DNA of 64,000 nt, taken from Ilyomonas limi. Lineage in GTDB: Bacteria; Bacteroidota; Bacteroidia; Chitinophagales; Chitinophagaceae. The stretch covers positions 62,001 through 126,000 of the forward strand of contig NZ_SZQL01000002.1 in the NCBI RefSeq assembly GCF_005233845.1, written 5' to 3'. Below, one piece after another: positions 35,733-45,279 of this stretch. A program made the position numbers and the translations under genes. The notes below the pieces were generated by a model. It did not search any database. It saw only the letters and a list, made by a program, of their open reading frames with translations, and was not told the DNA's origin. Each line of letters starts with the position of its first letter. The first letter of the stretch is position 1.

Positions 35733-35765
35733 AACGCTGACAGGGTTCTAAACCCTGTCAGCGTT
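35733..35765. repeat. Perfect 15-bp palindromic repeat
   Basis: AACGCTGACAGGGTT-cta-AACCCTGTCAGCGTT is a perfect 15-bp inverted repeat with a 3-base loop. It is not followed by a T-run of terminator type and lies after the glmM terminator. Its form is that of REP-like dispersed palindromes. Confidence 0.8.
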
Positions 35766-35850
35766 TGTAGTAGTTAAGCCGTATTATAGCCCTGTAAGGA
35801 CTATAAGTTAGCAGTAGGAATAACAACATAACGATCACAAACCCTTTAGA

Positions 35851-35950
35851 AGCGATATGTTTGATGCCGCTATTGTAAAGGTATCACTTCTACGGAGCTG
35901 ATGATTTTATTAGCGTGTTTTTCTGCTAACATATCGCTCCTGCGGAGCTC
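35851..35950. repeat. Inverted AGCGATATGTT repeat element
   Basis: AGCGATATGTT (35851-35861) faces its reverse complement AACATATCGCT (35928-35938). Next to them AGCTCCGTAGAAGTGATA and AGCTCCGCAGGAGCGATA occur on the minus strand as near-identical direct copies. The whole looks like a composite of short dispersed repeats. No gene is present between 35,601 and 36,051. Confidence 0.6.
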
Positions 35951-36051
35951 AGTAACAGCATATAAAATTAAAACGTGTATGCCCCGTATCCGGTAAGAAA
36001 TAAAACAATTAGAGTTAAATTACACAATACCGAATTAAAACGTGCATTAAT

Positions 36052-36654
36052 TCAATACATTTTCACCATCAACTCTTTCTTCACCCTGCTAAACCACTCC
36101 TCTTTTAAAATACTCAACACAATAGAATTCCTGCGTGTGCCATCATACATGGGCAGGTTACTTCTCAACACCCCTTCCACTGTGCAGCCAATGGCTTTCA
36201 TGGCGGCAATACTTTTGGCATTGTTATGATCTGCCCTGAACTCCACCCGTTCCATACCTATGTCTTCAAAAGCAAAAGACAGCATCAGGTATTTGCAATG
36301 ACGGTTTAAGCCGGTGCGTTGAAATGCTTTTCCGTACCAGGTATATCCCAATTGCAACGTTTTATGCTGCGGTTGAATATCATAAAAACGGGTGCTGCCG
36401 GCATATTGTTCCGTCTTTTTATCATATACGACAAACGGATATTCCCTGCATTCGGCGCGGGCTCTTAATGCCTGCAAAATATACGATTGCATACCTGCTT
36501 CGCCGGCAGGACTTACCAGCGAATAGGTCCACAAATCCGGCTCCTGCAAGGCAAAAGGTAATAGTAATTCATAATCGTCTTCTTCCAAAGGACGCAGAAG
36601 TACGCGTTCATCTTCTAAAATATAGTCGTTGTTGCAGTTGAAGTCAATAGTCAT
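36052..36654 (-). CDS. GNAT-family N-acetyltransferase (RimJ/RimL type)
   Basis: A 200-residue acetyltransferase. It starts with the typical RLLRPLEEDDYELLLPF strand-helix pattern (here VLLRPLEEDD), has the central LGYTWYGKAFQRTGLN acetyl-CoA loop in a degenerate form (Q/RxxGxG becomes QRTGLN), and ends with the family strand RVEFRADHNNAKSIAAMKAIG. Such proteins acetylate ribosomal protein N-termini or small amines; the substrate is unknown. It is encoded divergently from glmS. Confidence 0.9.
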   Translation of the reverse strand: MTIDFNCNNDYILEDERVLLRPLEEDDYELLLPFALQEPDLWTYSLVSPAGEAGMQSYILQALRARAECREYPFVVYDKKTEQYAGSTRFYDIQPQHKTLQLGYTWYGKAFQRTGLNRHCKYLMLSFAFEDIGMERVEFRADHNNAKSIAAMKAIGCTVEGVLRSNLPMYDGTRRNSIVLSILKEEWFSRVKKELMVKMY

Positions 36655-36715
36655 ATTTTTGTTTGCGCATGATGATGCGATAAAATTATTATTCTTACAT
36701 CAAACCTAAACTATT

Positions 36716-38551
36716 ATGTGTGGAATTATTGGTTACACAGGCTGGCGGGAAGCCTATCCTGTTATCTTAAAAGGATTGAAAAGACTGGAATATCGTGGCT
36801 ACGACAGTGCCGGTGTGGCGCTGCAAAACGGCAATTTAAAAGTGTATAAAAAAGCCGGAAAAGTAGCCGAGTTGGAAAACAATGTGATTGGCAAAGATGT
36901 TCACAGTTATATTGGCATTGGTCATACCCGCTGGGCTACACATGGCGAGCCTTGCGACCGCAATGCCCATCCGCACCTTTCGCAAAGCGGCGAGTTGGCA
37001 ATGATACACAATGGCATCATTGAAAATTATGTACAGCTAAAACAAGAGTTGGTAAAGAAAGGCTATACTTTTAAAAGTGATACAGACACTGAAGTGTTGC
37101 TCAACTTTATTGAAGAAGTAAAAAAAGAGAGCGGCTGCCTATTGGAAGAAGCCGTGCGTATTGCATTGCGAAGAGTGGTGGGCGCTTATTGTATCTTGCT
37201 CATTCACAGAGATGATCCCGAAACCATTATTGCTGCCAGAAAAGGAAGTCCTCTGGTGATTGGTATTGGCAAGGGCGAACATTTTCTTGCCTCTGATGCT
37301 TCACCGATAATTGAATACACGAAAGAAGTGGTGTATGTAAATGATTATGAAATAGCCATTGTAAAACCCGATGAACTGGTGTTGAAGAATTTGGGTAATG
37401 ATAAACAAACACCATTCATTACCAAACTCAACATGGAGTTGGCAGCCATAGAAAAAGGTGGTTACGAACACTTCATGTTAAAAGAAATTTTTGAACAACC
37501 TAATACGATATATGATTGCCTGCGCGGAAGGTTAGATGCCAATGTACCTAACATCGTTATGAGTGGCATTGATAAATATGCGCAACAAATTATGAATGCG
37601 CCACGCATTATTATTGTTGCCTGCGGCACCAGCTGGCATGCCGGTTTAATAGCCGAATACATTATTGAAGAAACCTGTCGCATACCAGTGGAGGTGGAAT
37701 ATGCTTCTGAATTTCGCTACCGCAACCCGGTGGTGAATAAAGGCGATGTGATCATTGCTGTTTCGCAAAGTGGCGAAACAGCAGATACGTTGGTTGCTAT
37801 TGAAAATGCAAAAGAAAAAGGTGCCATTATTTTGGGTATTGTAAACGTAGTTGGTTCTTCCATTGCGCGGGTTTCCCACGCCGGCGCTTACACGCATGCA
37901 GGTCCGGAGATCGGTGTTGCCAGTACCAAAGCCTTTACCGCTCAACTTGCCGTGCTCACGATGGTAGCCTTAAAGATTGGACATGCAAAAGGCTCATTGT
38001 CTATCGAACGCTTTCAGGCATTGTGCAAAGAATTAGCCGACATACCTGAAAAGGTAGAACTGGTGCTGCAGCAAAATGAGGCAATAAAAGCATTAGCAAA
38101 AAAATATAAAGACGCGCGCGACTTTTTATATCTCGGTCGTGGATATAACTTCCCGGTTGCATTGGAAGGTGCATTAAAACTGAAAGAAATTACTTACATC
38201 CATGCCGAAGGGTATGCTGCTGCCGAAATGAAACACGGACCAATAGCGTTGGTAGATGAAAACCTGCCTGTAGTATTTGTTGCTACAAAAGACGCATATC
38301 ACGAAAAGATTGTAAGCAACATGCAGGAAATAAAAGCACGTAAGGGAAAAATAATCGCCATTATCACTGAAGGTGATGCCGTTATCCCTACACTGGCAGA
38401 TGATGTAATAGCTGTACCTGCGGCAGACGAAATTGTTGCACCCATGCTGAGTGTAATTCCGTTGCAATTATTAGCTTATTACATTGGCATTGCAAAAGAT
38501 TTGGATGTAGATAAACCGAGAAACTTAGCAAAGAGTGTAACAGTGGAATAA
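36716..38551 (+). CDS. glmS: Glutamine--fructose-6-phosphate aminotransferase (isomerizing)
   Basis: Makes glucosamine 6-phosphate from fructose 6-phosphate and glutamine. The 611 residues start with the catalytic cysteine (MCGIIGYTG, Cys at position 2 after removal of Met), followed by RLEYRGYDSAG and GHTRWATHG of the glutaminase domain. Two SIS isomerase domains follow (ACGTSWHAG, SQSGETADT, GRGYNFPVALEGALKLKE) and the conserved ending AKSVTVE. It feeds GlmM. No glmS ribozyme is seen in the short 60-base upstream gap. Confidence 0.98.
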   Translation: MCGIIGYTGWREAYPVILKGLKRLEYRGYDSAGVALQNGNLKVYKKAGKVAELENNVIGKDVHSYIGIGHTRWATHGEPCDRNAHPHLSQSGELAMIHNGIIENYVQLKQELVKKGYTFKSDTDTEVLLNFIEEVKKESGCLLEEAVRIALRRVVGAYCILLIHRDDPETIIAARKGSPLVIGIGKGEHFLASDASPIIEYTKEVVYVNDYEIAIVKPDELVLKNLGNDKQTPFITKLNMELAAIEKGGYEHFMLKEIFEQPNTIYDCLRGRLDANVPNIVMSGIDKYAQQIMNAPRIIIVACGTSWHAGLIAEYIIEETCRIPVEVEYASEFRYRNPVVNKGDVIIAVSQSGETADTLVAIENAKEKGAIILGIVNVVGSSIARVSHAGAYTHAGPEIGVASTKAFTAQLAVLTMVALKIGHAKGSLSIERFQALCKELADIPEKVELVLQQNEAIKALAKKYKDARDFLYLGRGYNFPVALEGALKLKEITYIHAEGYAAAEMKHGPIALVDENLPVVFVATKDAYHEKIVSNMQEIKARKGKIIAIITEGDAVIPTLADDVIAVPAADEIVAPMLSVIPLQLLAYYIGIAKDLDVDKPRNLAKSVTVE

Positions 38552-38770
38552 TGATACAGTACACGGATGACACGGATTTACCTTGGATAATGATTATACT
38601 GGTGAGAACTGCTGATTAAACTGATTCATTCACTTAATAAATCCCTTATCCGCGCCGCAGCTATCTTATCTGTGTATCAAAAGAGTTCGTGCAATCCGTG
38701 TATTAAATAATCTTTTCCAATCAGTGTTTCGATCCGTATCATCTGTGTGCAATTAAGATTTGTTTACCAA
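38552..38770. repeat. Dispersed repeat remnant between glmS and thrC
   Basis: Begins with CACGGATGACACGGATTTA and ends with GATCCGTATCATCTGTGTGC, with further copies of CCGTGTnTTA in the middle (TTCGTGCAATCCGTGTATTA). The end-to-end pattern matches the nuoH-nuoI gap at 2390-2560. No open frame of note. Confidence 0.5.
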
Positions 38771-38826
38771 AAAAGAGCAACTTTGCGCTCCGGCTTTTAG
38801 TCGGATTATTTATTTTATTTTATCCC

Positions 38827-40122
38827 ATGAACTATTACAGTCTCAACAGGCAGTCACCATCTGTAACTTTTGAAGAAGCTACCATACGCGGACAGGCTCC
38901 TGATAAAGGACTTTATTTTCCCGAAAGAATTCCTACGTTATCGCACAATTTTATAAAAAACATCAGCAGGCACACCAAAGAAGAAATTGGTGTAGAAGTG
39001 ATGAAACCTTATGTAGCGGGCAGCCTCGATGATAATGAACTGGAACGCATTGTAAGCGAAACAGTTAGTTTCGATTTTCCTCTGGTAAAAATCAATGATA
39101 ACATTTATTCGCTGGAATTGTTTCATGGTCCCACGCTCGCTTTTAAAGATGTAGGTGCGCGGTTTATGAGCCGTTGCCTGGGTTTTTTTAATAGAAATAA
39201 AGATCAAAAAACAACCGTACTTGTAGCCACTTCCGGCGATACCGGCGGCGCAGTTGCCAATGGTTTTTTGGGTGTAGAAGGTGTGGATGTGGTGATCTTG
39301 TACCCTTCGGGAAAAGTAAGCACGGTGCAGGAACTGCAGCTTACCACCTGCGGACAAAACATTACCGCACTGGAAATCAACGGCACTTTTGATGATTGCC
39401 AGGCAATGGTAAAGCAGGCTTTTGCCGATAAAGATTTAAACAATACACTCATTCTTACTTCTGCCAACTCTATAAATGTAGCGCGCTGGCTGCCACAACA
39501 GTTGTACTATTTCTTTGCCTTACAGCAATGGCACGACAACGGGTTGCCCGTAATTTGCGTACCAAGCGGCAACTTTGGCAATATTTGCGCCGGTATTTTA
39601 GCCCACATTTCCGGCTTGCCGGTACAGCATTTTATTGCAGCCTGCAACGCTAATGATGTAGTACCACAATTTTTACAAACCGGCAATTATCAGCCTAAAC
39701 CATCCGTTGCCACCATTTCTAATGCAATGGATGTAGGCAATCCCAGCAATTTCATTAGAATACTGGAATTGTTTCAGCACCAGCTTCCACAACTAAAGGA
39801 GAAAGTAAGCAGCGTAACAGTGAGCGATGAGGAAACGAAAAGAATACTTAGTGATGTGTATAAAAAATATCAATACACCTTAGACCCGCATGGTGCGGTT
39901 GCTTATAAAGCTTTAAACGAGTACTTACAGGAACACAATGATTGGTATGGCATTTTACTGGAAACAGCGCATCCGGTTAAATTTCCTGATGTAGTAGAAG
40001 CAGTAACCGGCAGTCCGGTTGCCGTGCCGGAAAGTGCTGCCCACTTACTAAAGCTGGAGAAAAAAAGCATTCGAATGAATGCAGATTTTAATGATTTGAA
40101 AGAGTGGTTGTTGAATAAATAA
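38827..40122 (+). CDS. thrC: Threonine synthase
   Basis: PLP enzyme that converts O-phosphohomoserine to threonine. The 431 residues show the N-terminal YSLNRQSPSVTFEEA, the PLP lysine K107 in HGPTLAFKDVGARFM, the phosphate loop SGDTGGAVANGF and PSGNFGNICAG. The length fits the class of longer bacterial and fungal enzymes. It is transcribed alone; no thrA or thrB is adjacent in the window. Confidence 0.96.
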   Translation: MNYYSLNRQSPSVTFEEATIRGQAPDKGLYFPERIPTLSHNFIKNISRHTKEEIGVEVMKPYVAGSLDDNELERIVSETVSFDFPLVKINDNIYSLELFHGPTLAFKDVGARFMSRCLGFFNRNKDQKTTVLVATSGDTGGAVANGFLGVEGVDVVILYPSGKVSTVQELQLTTCGQNITALEINGTFDDCQAMVKQAFADKDLNNTLILTSANSINVARWLPQQLYYFFALQQWHDNGLPVICVPSGNFGNICAGILAHISGLPVQHFIAACNANDVVPQFLQTGNYQPKPSVATISNAMDVGNPSNFIRILELFQHQLPQLKEKVSSVTVSDEETKRILSDVYKKYQYTLDPHGAVAYKALNEYLQEHNDWYGILLETAHPVKFPDVVEAVTGSPVAVPESAAHLLKLEKKSIRMNADFNDLKEWLLNK

Positions 40123-40306
40123 ATAAGTTGCTCACAGAAGTACAGATGCTTTTTGCGAGGTGTGAATGGTGAGGTGTGAGTGAGGTGAAACATATATTTT
40201 ACCATCCAGTATCTGTAATCTTTAATTTGCCAGGTTTTTGAACCGGACAGGTGAGGCAATCGAACATCTGTGAGCAAACATAAAATCGTAGTTTCGCCCC
40301 AACATC

Positions 40307-41545
40307 ATGAATGTTGCTACTTTCATCGCCCAACGCATTGCTTTTAACAGGCAAAAATCTTTTTCCCGCTTCATTATCAGGCTGGCAACTGCGGCTACCG
40401 CTTTGAGTATCGCCGCCATGATTATTACCATCGCTTTTGTTACCGGCTTTCAGCAAACGGTAGCCAATAAAGTGTACAGCTTTTGGGGGCACCTGCGCGT
40501 GCAGCAGTTTGAACAGGACAAAGCTATAACAGCAGAAGAAACGCCGCTGCAAAAAAACGATACAGTATTACGCGTACTTCGTAAGGTACCCGAAATAAAA
40601 ACGATACAGGCTTTTGCTACCAAAAGCGCGGTTATCAGTTATAAATCGGAAATTGAAGGTCTGCTGATAAAAGGGGTGGAAAGTGATTACGACTTCAGCA
40701 ACCTGCAACAGTTTTTAAAAGCAGGAAGATGGATTAATTTTAATGATAGTTTGTACTCCAAAGACATTGTGATTTCACAACAGATAGCATTGGAGTTAGG
40801 GATAAAAGTAAATGATACCGTGCAGGTGTATTTTATAACAGCATCGGAAGGCAAGAGTACCGTGCGCAAAATGAATGTATGCGGCATTTATAAAACCGGT
40901 ATTGAAGAATATGATAAACTATTTGCATTAACCGATTTGCGATTGTTGCGGAGGATAAACAACTGGAGCAATGATGAGATTGGTGGCTATGAAGTTTTTT
41001 TGAAAGACTATCACAAAGCAGATACAGTAAATGAAATGCTGTACGACAAATATCAACTGCCTGGTGCATGGATAAGCCGGCCGATTAAAGATGTATATCC
41101 TAATATTTTTGATTGGTTAAGCATTCAGGATGTAAACAGGGATGTAATATTCATAGTAATGTCGGTAGTGGCGATTATCAATTTAATAACCTGTTTATTA
41201 ATACTGGTGCTGGAACGCACGCGAATGGTAGGCATCCTAAAAGCCGTAGGCAGTACTGACTGGACGATACAAAAGATATTTTTATACTATGCTACTTTAA
41301 TAGCTGGCAGTGGTATTATCATTGGCTTGGTGGGCGGCGTTGGCTTGTGTTTATTACAGCAATACACCGGCTTCATTAAACTCGATGAAAGTGCCTATTA
41401 TGTAAGCGAAGCACCGGTGGTGATTATCTGGTGGCAGGTGGCAGTGGTATGTGCGGCTACGCTGGTGGTGTGTTATATTGCTTTACTCCTGCCAACGCTG
41501 TTTGTAAAAGCCATCAAGCCGGTAAAGGCAATACAGTTTAAGTAG
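40307..41545 (+). CDS. ABC permease of the LolC/E-FtsX family
   Basis: A 412-residue inner-membrane protein with one N-terminal helix, a large periplasmic domain (about residues 60-280) and three C-terminal helices, the MacB/FtsX topology. RTRMVGILKAVGSTDWTIQKIFLYYA is the conserved coupling segment of LolC/LolE (first part RTRMVGILKAVG). Proteins of this kind extract lipoproteins from the membrane for transport to the outer membrane. No ATPase gene lies beside it, so it would need a partner encoded elsewhere. Confidence 0.88.
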   Translation: MNVATFIAQRIAFNRQKSFSRFIIRLATAATALSIAAMIITIAFVTGFQQTVANKVYSFWGHLRVQQFEQDKAITAEETPLQKNDTVLRVLRKVPEIKTIQAFATKSAVISYKSEIEGLLIKGVESDYDFSNLQQFLKAGRWINFNDSLYSKDIVISQQIALELGIKVNDTVQVYFITASEGKSTVRKMNVCGIYKTGIEEYDKLFALTDLRLLRRINNWSNDEIGGYEVFLKDYHKADTVNEMLYDKYQLPGAWISRPIKDVYPNIFDWLSIQDVNRDVIFIVMSVVAIINLITCLLILVLERTRMVGILKAVGSTDWTIQKIFLYYATLIAGSGIIIGLVGGVGLCLLQQYTGFIKLDESAYYVSEAPVVIIWWQVAVVCAATLVVCYIALLLPTLFVKAIKPVKAIQFK

Positions 41546-42159
41546 GCAAAACTTTATCAAATTAAATTATAGTAATTGTACGCATCATTCTGCAAATGCC
41601 ACCCATGCGTACTTACACAAATTTGAAACCAGCGGTCACTTTGTGCAGAACCTATAAGTAGAACATAAATCAAGATTAAAATTGTATTACATTTAAATAT
41701 CTCTAAATATTACAACGCCTGCAACAGCTTTGGATTAAATCCATTGCAAATGCAAATGGGTTATCTTAAATGCTTTACGCAAAACAAACCTGCCCGCTTA
41801 AAGGATTAATGATACCCATATTGAAAAACTGCTTTAACTGCTCTTTTACTTTGCTCCTTAAGCAGTTGCTTGTTTTCATCTTGTGAGGATGATTTTATTA
41901 CAAGTAACTGCTTCTGTTTTATTTTACTCCCTTGTCTGAACCTCTTTTGCAAATTCCCTAATGCTCTCAATCAGCCTTTATTCTCCAATTAAGTTGATGC
42001 CTGTGCCGTATTAACGGGAGATAAAAGCCTTTTAATTTTGGAATTGAACTGGCAGAAGGAACAATGTACCATGTTTCGGATACCTTTATGGAGCCTTTAT
42101 TCCTAATATCGTGGTGAAAATGCGAAGTAGAACGGGAACAGGCAATAGTAAAAGCCTGC
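41546..42159. other. Gene-poor AT-rich region
   Basis: Over 600 bases downstream of the permease show no convincing gene on either strand. A lysine- and glutamine-rich open stretch of about 50 codons on the minus strand (around 41810-41960, with KQLLVIKSSSQDENKQLL) lacks a start and may be a gene remnant. Confidence 0.4.
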
Positions 42160-42387
42160 TTATGCATTGCTGGTATATCTGCTGTTCAATTCCGTTTTTC
42201 TGGAGAAAATAGTTCCCGACAAACCTATCACACCAAGAACGATGGAGGCAATGCCAAAAATGTCTTCTACAAAAGAATTGCAGGCAATGCATATTTTTAA
42301 AATATGCCCGTCACTGGTAAAGATAAACATCAATCCGCCTGCGATAACGGAAAATACATACACCAAAATCTGAAATGATTTGTTCAT
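42160..42387 (-). CDS. Small membrane protein, hypothetical
   Basis: A 75-residue protein with two predicted membrane helices (residues about 6-23, ILVYVFSVIAGGLMFIF, and 43-62, DIFGIASIVLGVIGLSG). A CIAC pair lies between them and the tail is polar. I do not recognise it. Its reading frame is open and hydrophobic in a way unlikely by chance, but there is no promoter box and the surrounding DNA is gene-poor, so a remnant is possible. Confidence 0.5.
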   Translation of the reverse strand: MNKSFQILVYVFSVIAGGLMFIFTSDGHILKICIACNSFVEDIFGIASIVLGVIGLSGTIFSRKTELNSRYTSNA

Positions 42388-42716
42388 ACAATAGGTTTTT
42401 AGCTGCCTACTCTCAAAAAATCCCTTTTCGGCTACCGGGATGTGTATTTGCCGGGCTGAACCCGCTTGTGCAATACGTATTATGTATCGGATAAAACAGG
42501 AAGATGGAAACAGGAGAAACCAACTATGGTAAGTTGTACTTTATAAGCCTTAGTTATAACTATGGATAACTGTGCAGTGTAGTATATACCGGGTACACCT
42601 GCTTGTCTTTGGGGAGATGGCAGTAACGATTATTGTTTTTATTTTCAAACATAGAGTCCTTATTTCAAACCCCTATTCTATGCAACTTATTATATTTGCC
42701 GCTGCAAATACCTTTT
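42388..42716. other. Intergenic region upstream of bioB
   Basis: Contains the bioB promoter and a CGGG-ctgaa-CCCG inverted repeat near 42452-42464. Nothing else recognised. Confidence 0.4.
42691..42698 (+). promoter_or_regulatory. bioB promoter -7 box
   Basis: TATATTTG, a perfect TAnnTTTG, lies 18 bases before the ATG at 42717. It falls inside the longer open frame that starts at 42633, which rules against that longer start. Confidence 0.6.
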
Positions 42717-43727
42717 ATGAATAACGGATTAAGAAACGATTGGACGGTACAGGAAATACAAGACATTTACAATATGCCCCTGCTTAAGCTGGTGTACCGT
42801 GCGGCTACCATCCACCGCGAGTACAACGATATTGCCGAAGTGCAGGTGTGTACACTGCTGAGCATAAAGACCGGCGGCTGTACCGAAGATTGTGCGTATT
42901 GCCCGCAGGCAGCCCGTTATCATACAGGTGTAAAGGTGCATGCACTGATGCAAAAAAGCGAAGTATTGTCTTATGCACAGAAAGCTAAAGAAGCCGGCAG
43001 TACCCGGTTTTGTATGGGCGCAGCCTGGCGCGAAGTGCGTGATAACCGCGACTTTGATCGGGTGCTGGATATGGTAAAAGGCGTAAACGAAATGGGGATG
43101 GAAGTGTGCTGTACACTGGGTATGCTCACCGAAACACAGGCACAAAAATTGGCCGATGCCGGCTTGTATGCGTACAACCATAATTTGGATACTTCCTCGG
43201 GTTATTACGAAGCTATTATTACCACCCGCACGTACGACGAACGGTTGCAAACATTGGATAATGTACGCAAGGCAGGCGTATCGGTTTGTTGTGGTGGAAT
43301 AATAGGTTTGGGCGAAACGCATGAAGATAGAATTGGCATGTTGCACACGCTGAGCACAATGCCGCAGCACCCCGAAAGTGTGCCGGTAAACGCACTGGTG
43401 CGGGTAAAAGGTACACCACTGGAAAACAACCCAAAAGTGGACATTTGGGATATGGTACGCATGATTGCTACTGCCCGTATTTTAATGCCCAAAAGTATGG
43501 TACGCCTGAGCGCTGGCCGTGCGGAGATGAGTGTGGCAGAACAGGCATGGTGCTTTATGGCTGGTGCTAATTCTATTTTTGCAGGTGATAAATTGCTTAC
43601 TACGCCCAACCCTGCTTTTGACGAAGACAACGCCATGTTTCAAATGCTGGGACTGAAGCCTCGTGTGGCTTTTAAGGAAGAGAAAAAAGTAGCAGAAGAA
43701 GAGATAATGTCAATTGTTAATAGTTAA
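42717..43727 (+). CDS. bioB: Biotin synthase
   Basis: Radical-SAM enzyme that inserts sulfur into dethiobiotin. The protein of about 336 residues from ATG 42717 shows the cluster motif [10 protein letters not shown] (CxxxCxxC), the [2Fe-2S] site region and [16 protein letters not shown], followed by [14 protein letters not shown] and [14 protein letters not shown]. The start at 42717 (MNNGLRNDW) fits the family and the promoter position. No other bio gene is adjacent. Confidence 0.97.
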   Translation: MNNGLRNDWTVQEIQDIYNMPLLKLVYRAATIHREYNDIAEVQVCTLLSIKTGGCTEDCAYCPQAARYHTGVKVHALMQKSEVLSYAQKAKEAGSTRFCMGAAWREVRDNRDFDRVLDMVKGVNEMGMEVCCTLGMLTETQAQKLADAGLYAYNHNLDTSSGYYEAIITTRTYDERLQTLDNVRKAGVSVCCGGIIGLGETHEDRIGMLHTLSTMPQHPESVPVNALVRVKGTPLENNPKVDIWDMVRMIATARILMPKSMVRLSAGRAEMSVAEQAWCFMAGANSIFAGDKLLTTPNPAFDEDNAMFQMLGLKPRVAFKEEKKVAEEEIMSIVNS

Positions 43728-43905
43728 TCCAAATATTGAATAAGTTGATGGAATATTGAATGTTTTAATTACCGTTTGGTGGTATCATTTACCGAATGCG
43801 ATCGTTATTTTCTTACATTTGACCTTTCTTCCTGTAAGCAATTACATAACCTTAAGCTTTAAACATTAAACTTTCTTGCAAACTAAGGCACACCCAAATA
43901 AATCC

Positions 43906-43913
43906 TACTTTTG
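43906..43913 (+). promoter_or_regulatory. Promoter -7 box of the pRiA4b-like gene
   Basis: TACTTTTG, a perfect TAnnTTTG, about 97 bases before the ATG at 44010; the leader is AT-rich and shows no hairpin. Confidence 0.5.
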
Positions 43914-44009
43914 CTAAAGCTATTAAAAATAAATAGCAATACTTACCTACAATTTTCTGTTTTCTGATAAAAACAAATCGTATATCTGTAATCTTAAATA
44001 AGCATTGGA

Positions 44010-44543
44010 ATGGCCGTATTAAAATTTAGAATTTACTTAGAAGAGGATGATGCGGTGTACAGGGATGTAATGATAAAACATACGCAGTCATTTAAAGAGC
44101 TACACAATGGTATTTTAAAAGCCTTTGAGTTTGATAATAAACACGGAGCTACCTTTTTTCGCAGCAACGATAACTGGCAAAGAGGACGTGAGATAACGCT
44201 TGAAAAATACAACAAGCCTTATCAGGCAGAGCCATTGCTAATGGACAAAACAACGATTGGCAGCGAAATACGCGATACCAACCAAAAGTTTATTTACGTG
44301 TATGACTTTGCTAAAAACTGGACTTTTTTGATAGAGTTGATTCATGTAAGTAAAGAAGAAAACAGTAAAATTACGTATCCGGCTACGGTGCGCGTAGAAG
44401 GTATTGGTCCACAACAATATGGTACTAAAAGCCTGCTCGGCAACAAGTTCATGGATATAGAAGAAAAGTACGACCTGCAAAACGGCACCGAAGGTTTTGG
44501 GCTGGAAGGAGAAGATGTTGCAACCAACGATTCAGAGGATTAA
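44010..44543 (+). CDS. pRiA4b ORF-3-like protein
   Basis: A 177-residue soluble protein of the plasmid pRiA4b ORF-3-like family. The opening FRIYLEEDDAVYRDVMI, the FKELHNGILKAFEFDNKHGATFF segment and YVYDFAKNWTFLIELI are the three conserved blocks of that fold. The family is found on plasmids and mobile elements and also in chromosomes; its function is unknown. This copy stands alone and shows no sign of a nearby transposase. It ends with an acidic tail. Confidence 0.8.
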   Translation: MAVLKFRIYLEEDDAVYRDVMIKHTQSFKELHNGILKAFEFDNKHGATFFRSNDNWQRGREITLEKYNKPYQAEPLLMDKTTIGSEIRDTNQKFIYVYDFAKNWTFLIELIHVSKEENSKITYPATVRVEGIGPQQYGTKSLLGNKFMDIEEKYDLQNGTEGFGLEGEDVATNDSED

Positions 44544-45241
44544 GAAAGATACTCCTTTAGAGGATTAATGCCGTTTATTGTTCCGGTTGTCTGCACCACT
44601 TTAAACCGCACAAACAGTTCTTCGCTGTACCATTTTTCTTTTCTTGTTTTAGCAATAACCGTTGCATGTTGCATGGTGCCGTAGGCATATTGCTTCATCA
44701 GCTGTTTGTTTTGCCAGATGCTAAATGTTGCCTGCTTTATCCACGGCACTTCTCCTATACCAACAGACATAATAAATCCTTCTGCCTCTTGCAAATGAGC
44801 CCCCGCAGTTGATACGTTTTGCCAAAATGCTTTGAGCCTGGATGGTCGTATAGTTGCTCTTGTAAGCACGGCTGTTATTCCGTCTTCACTGGTTTGCTTT
44901 GGCAAATTACCAAATGGCATTTTACCATCCCATAAGCCATGTCCCTCGGTTGGTTGCAGCACCACAGTAAACAGTTCGCAGTGAAAGCGTTTCCACCAGG
45001 CCGCAATAAATCTTCCGTATAAGGATTGGTAATTAGTAAATAGTTCATTAGTAGTTATTAAAACTGCCCATTGTTGCACATCGGGGCGAATATCGAAAGT
45101 GCCGTTTTTACCACAGCCCATTAATTTATAAAAAGGAATAGTTTTATTCTTTAATAAAAATATTCTGAAAAAAGCCATAGATAAAAAGCCGAAAAAAGCT
45201 GTTGACTTTTTATAACGGGCTATGGTAATAATGCAGTACAT
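44540..45241 (-). CDS. Spheroidene monooxygenase (CrtA)-like protein
   Basis: About 233 residues. The heme-monooxygenase-like signature appears as FYKLMGCGKNGTFDIRPDVQQWAVL, split here as KLMGCGKNGTFDIRPD, followed by WWKRFHCELFTVVLQP and SVGIGEVPWIKQATFSIW. These features fit the CrtA-like family that hydroxylates carotenoids in phototrophs; in Bacteroidota its role is unclear and no other carotenoid gene is present. ATG at 45241 is preferred because the longer start at 45304 overlaps the upstream gene and adds a hydrophobic stretch. It follows the J-domain gene closely. Confidence 0.7.
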   Translation of the reverse strand: MYCIITIARYKKSTAFFGFLSMAFFRIFLLKNKTIPFYKLMGCGKNGTFDIRPDVQQWAVLITTNELFTNYQSLYGRFIAAWWKRFHCELFTVVLQPTEGHGLWDGKMPFGNLPKQTSEDGITAVLTRATIRPSRLKAFWQNVSTAGAHLQEAEGFIMSVGIGEVPWIKQATFSIWQNKQLMKQYAYGTMQHATVIAKTRKEKWYSEELFVRFKVVQTTGTINGINPLKEYLS

Positions 45242-45279
45242 GTATATTGATACGAAGAAAATAATTTGTAACAGGAAAG

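Noticed and set aside
41967-42167. Minus-strand frame containing KVSETWYIVPSASSIPKL
   Set aside because: Short, overlaps the end of the small membrane protein frame, has no promoter and no recognised family.
42633-42716. Longer N-terminus for BioB
   Set aside because: The promoter box TATATTTG lies inside it and the extra residues are hydrophobic and unlike the family.
42729-43370. Long open frame on the minus strand inside bioB
   Set aside because: It is antisense to a well-supported gene, has no promoter box or family features, and its composition mirrors the bioB codon pattern.
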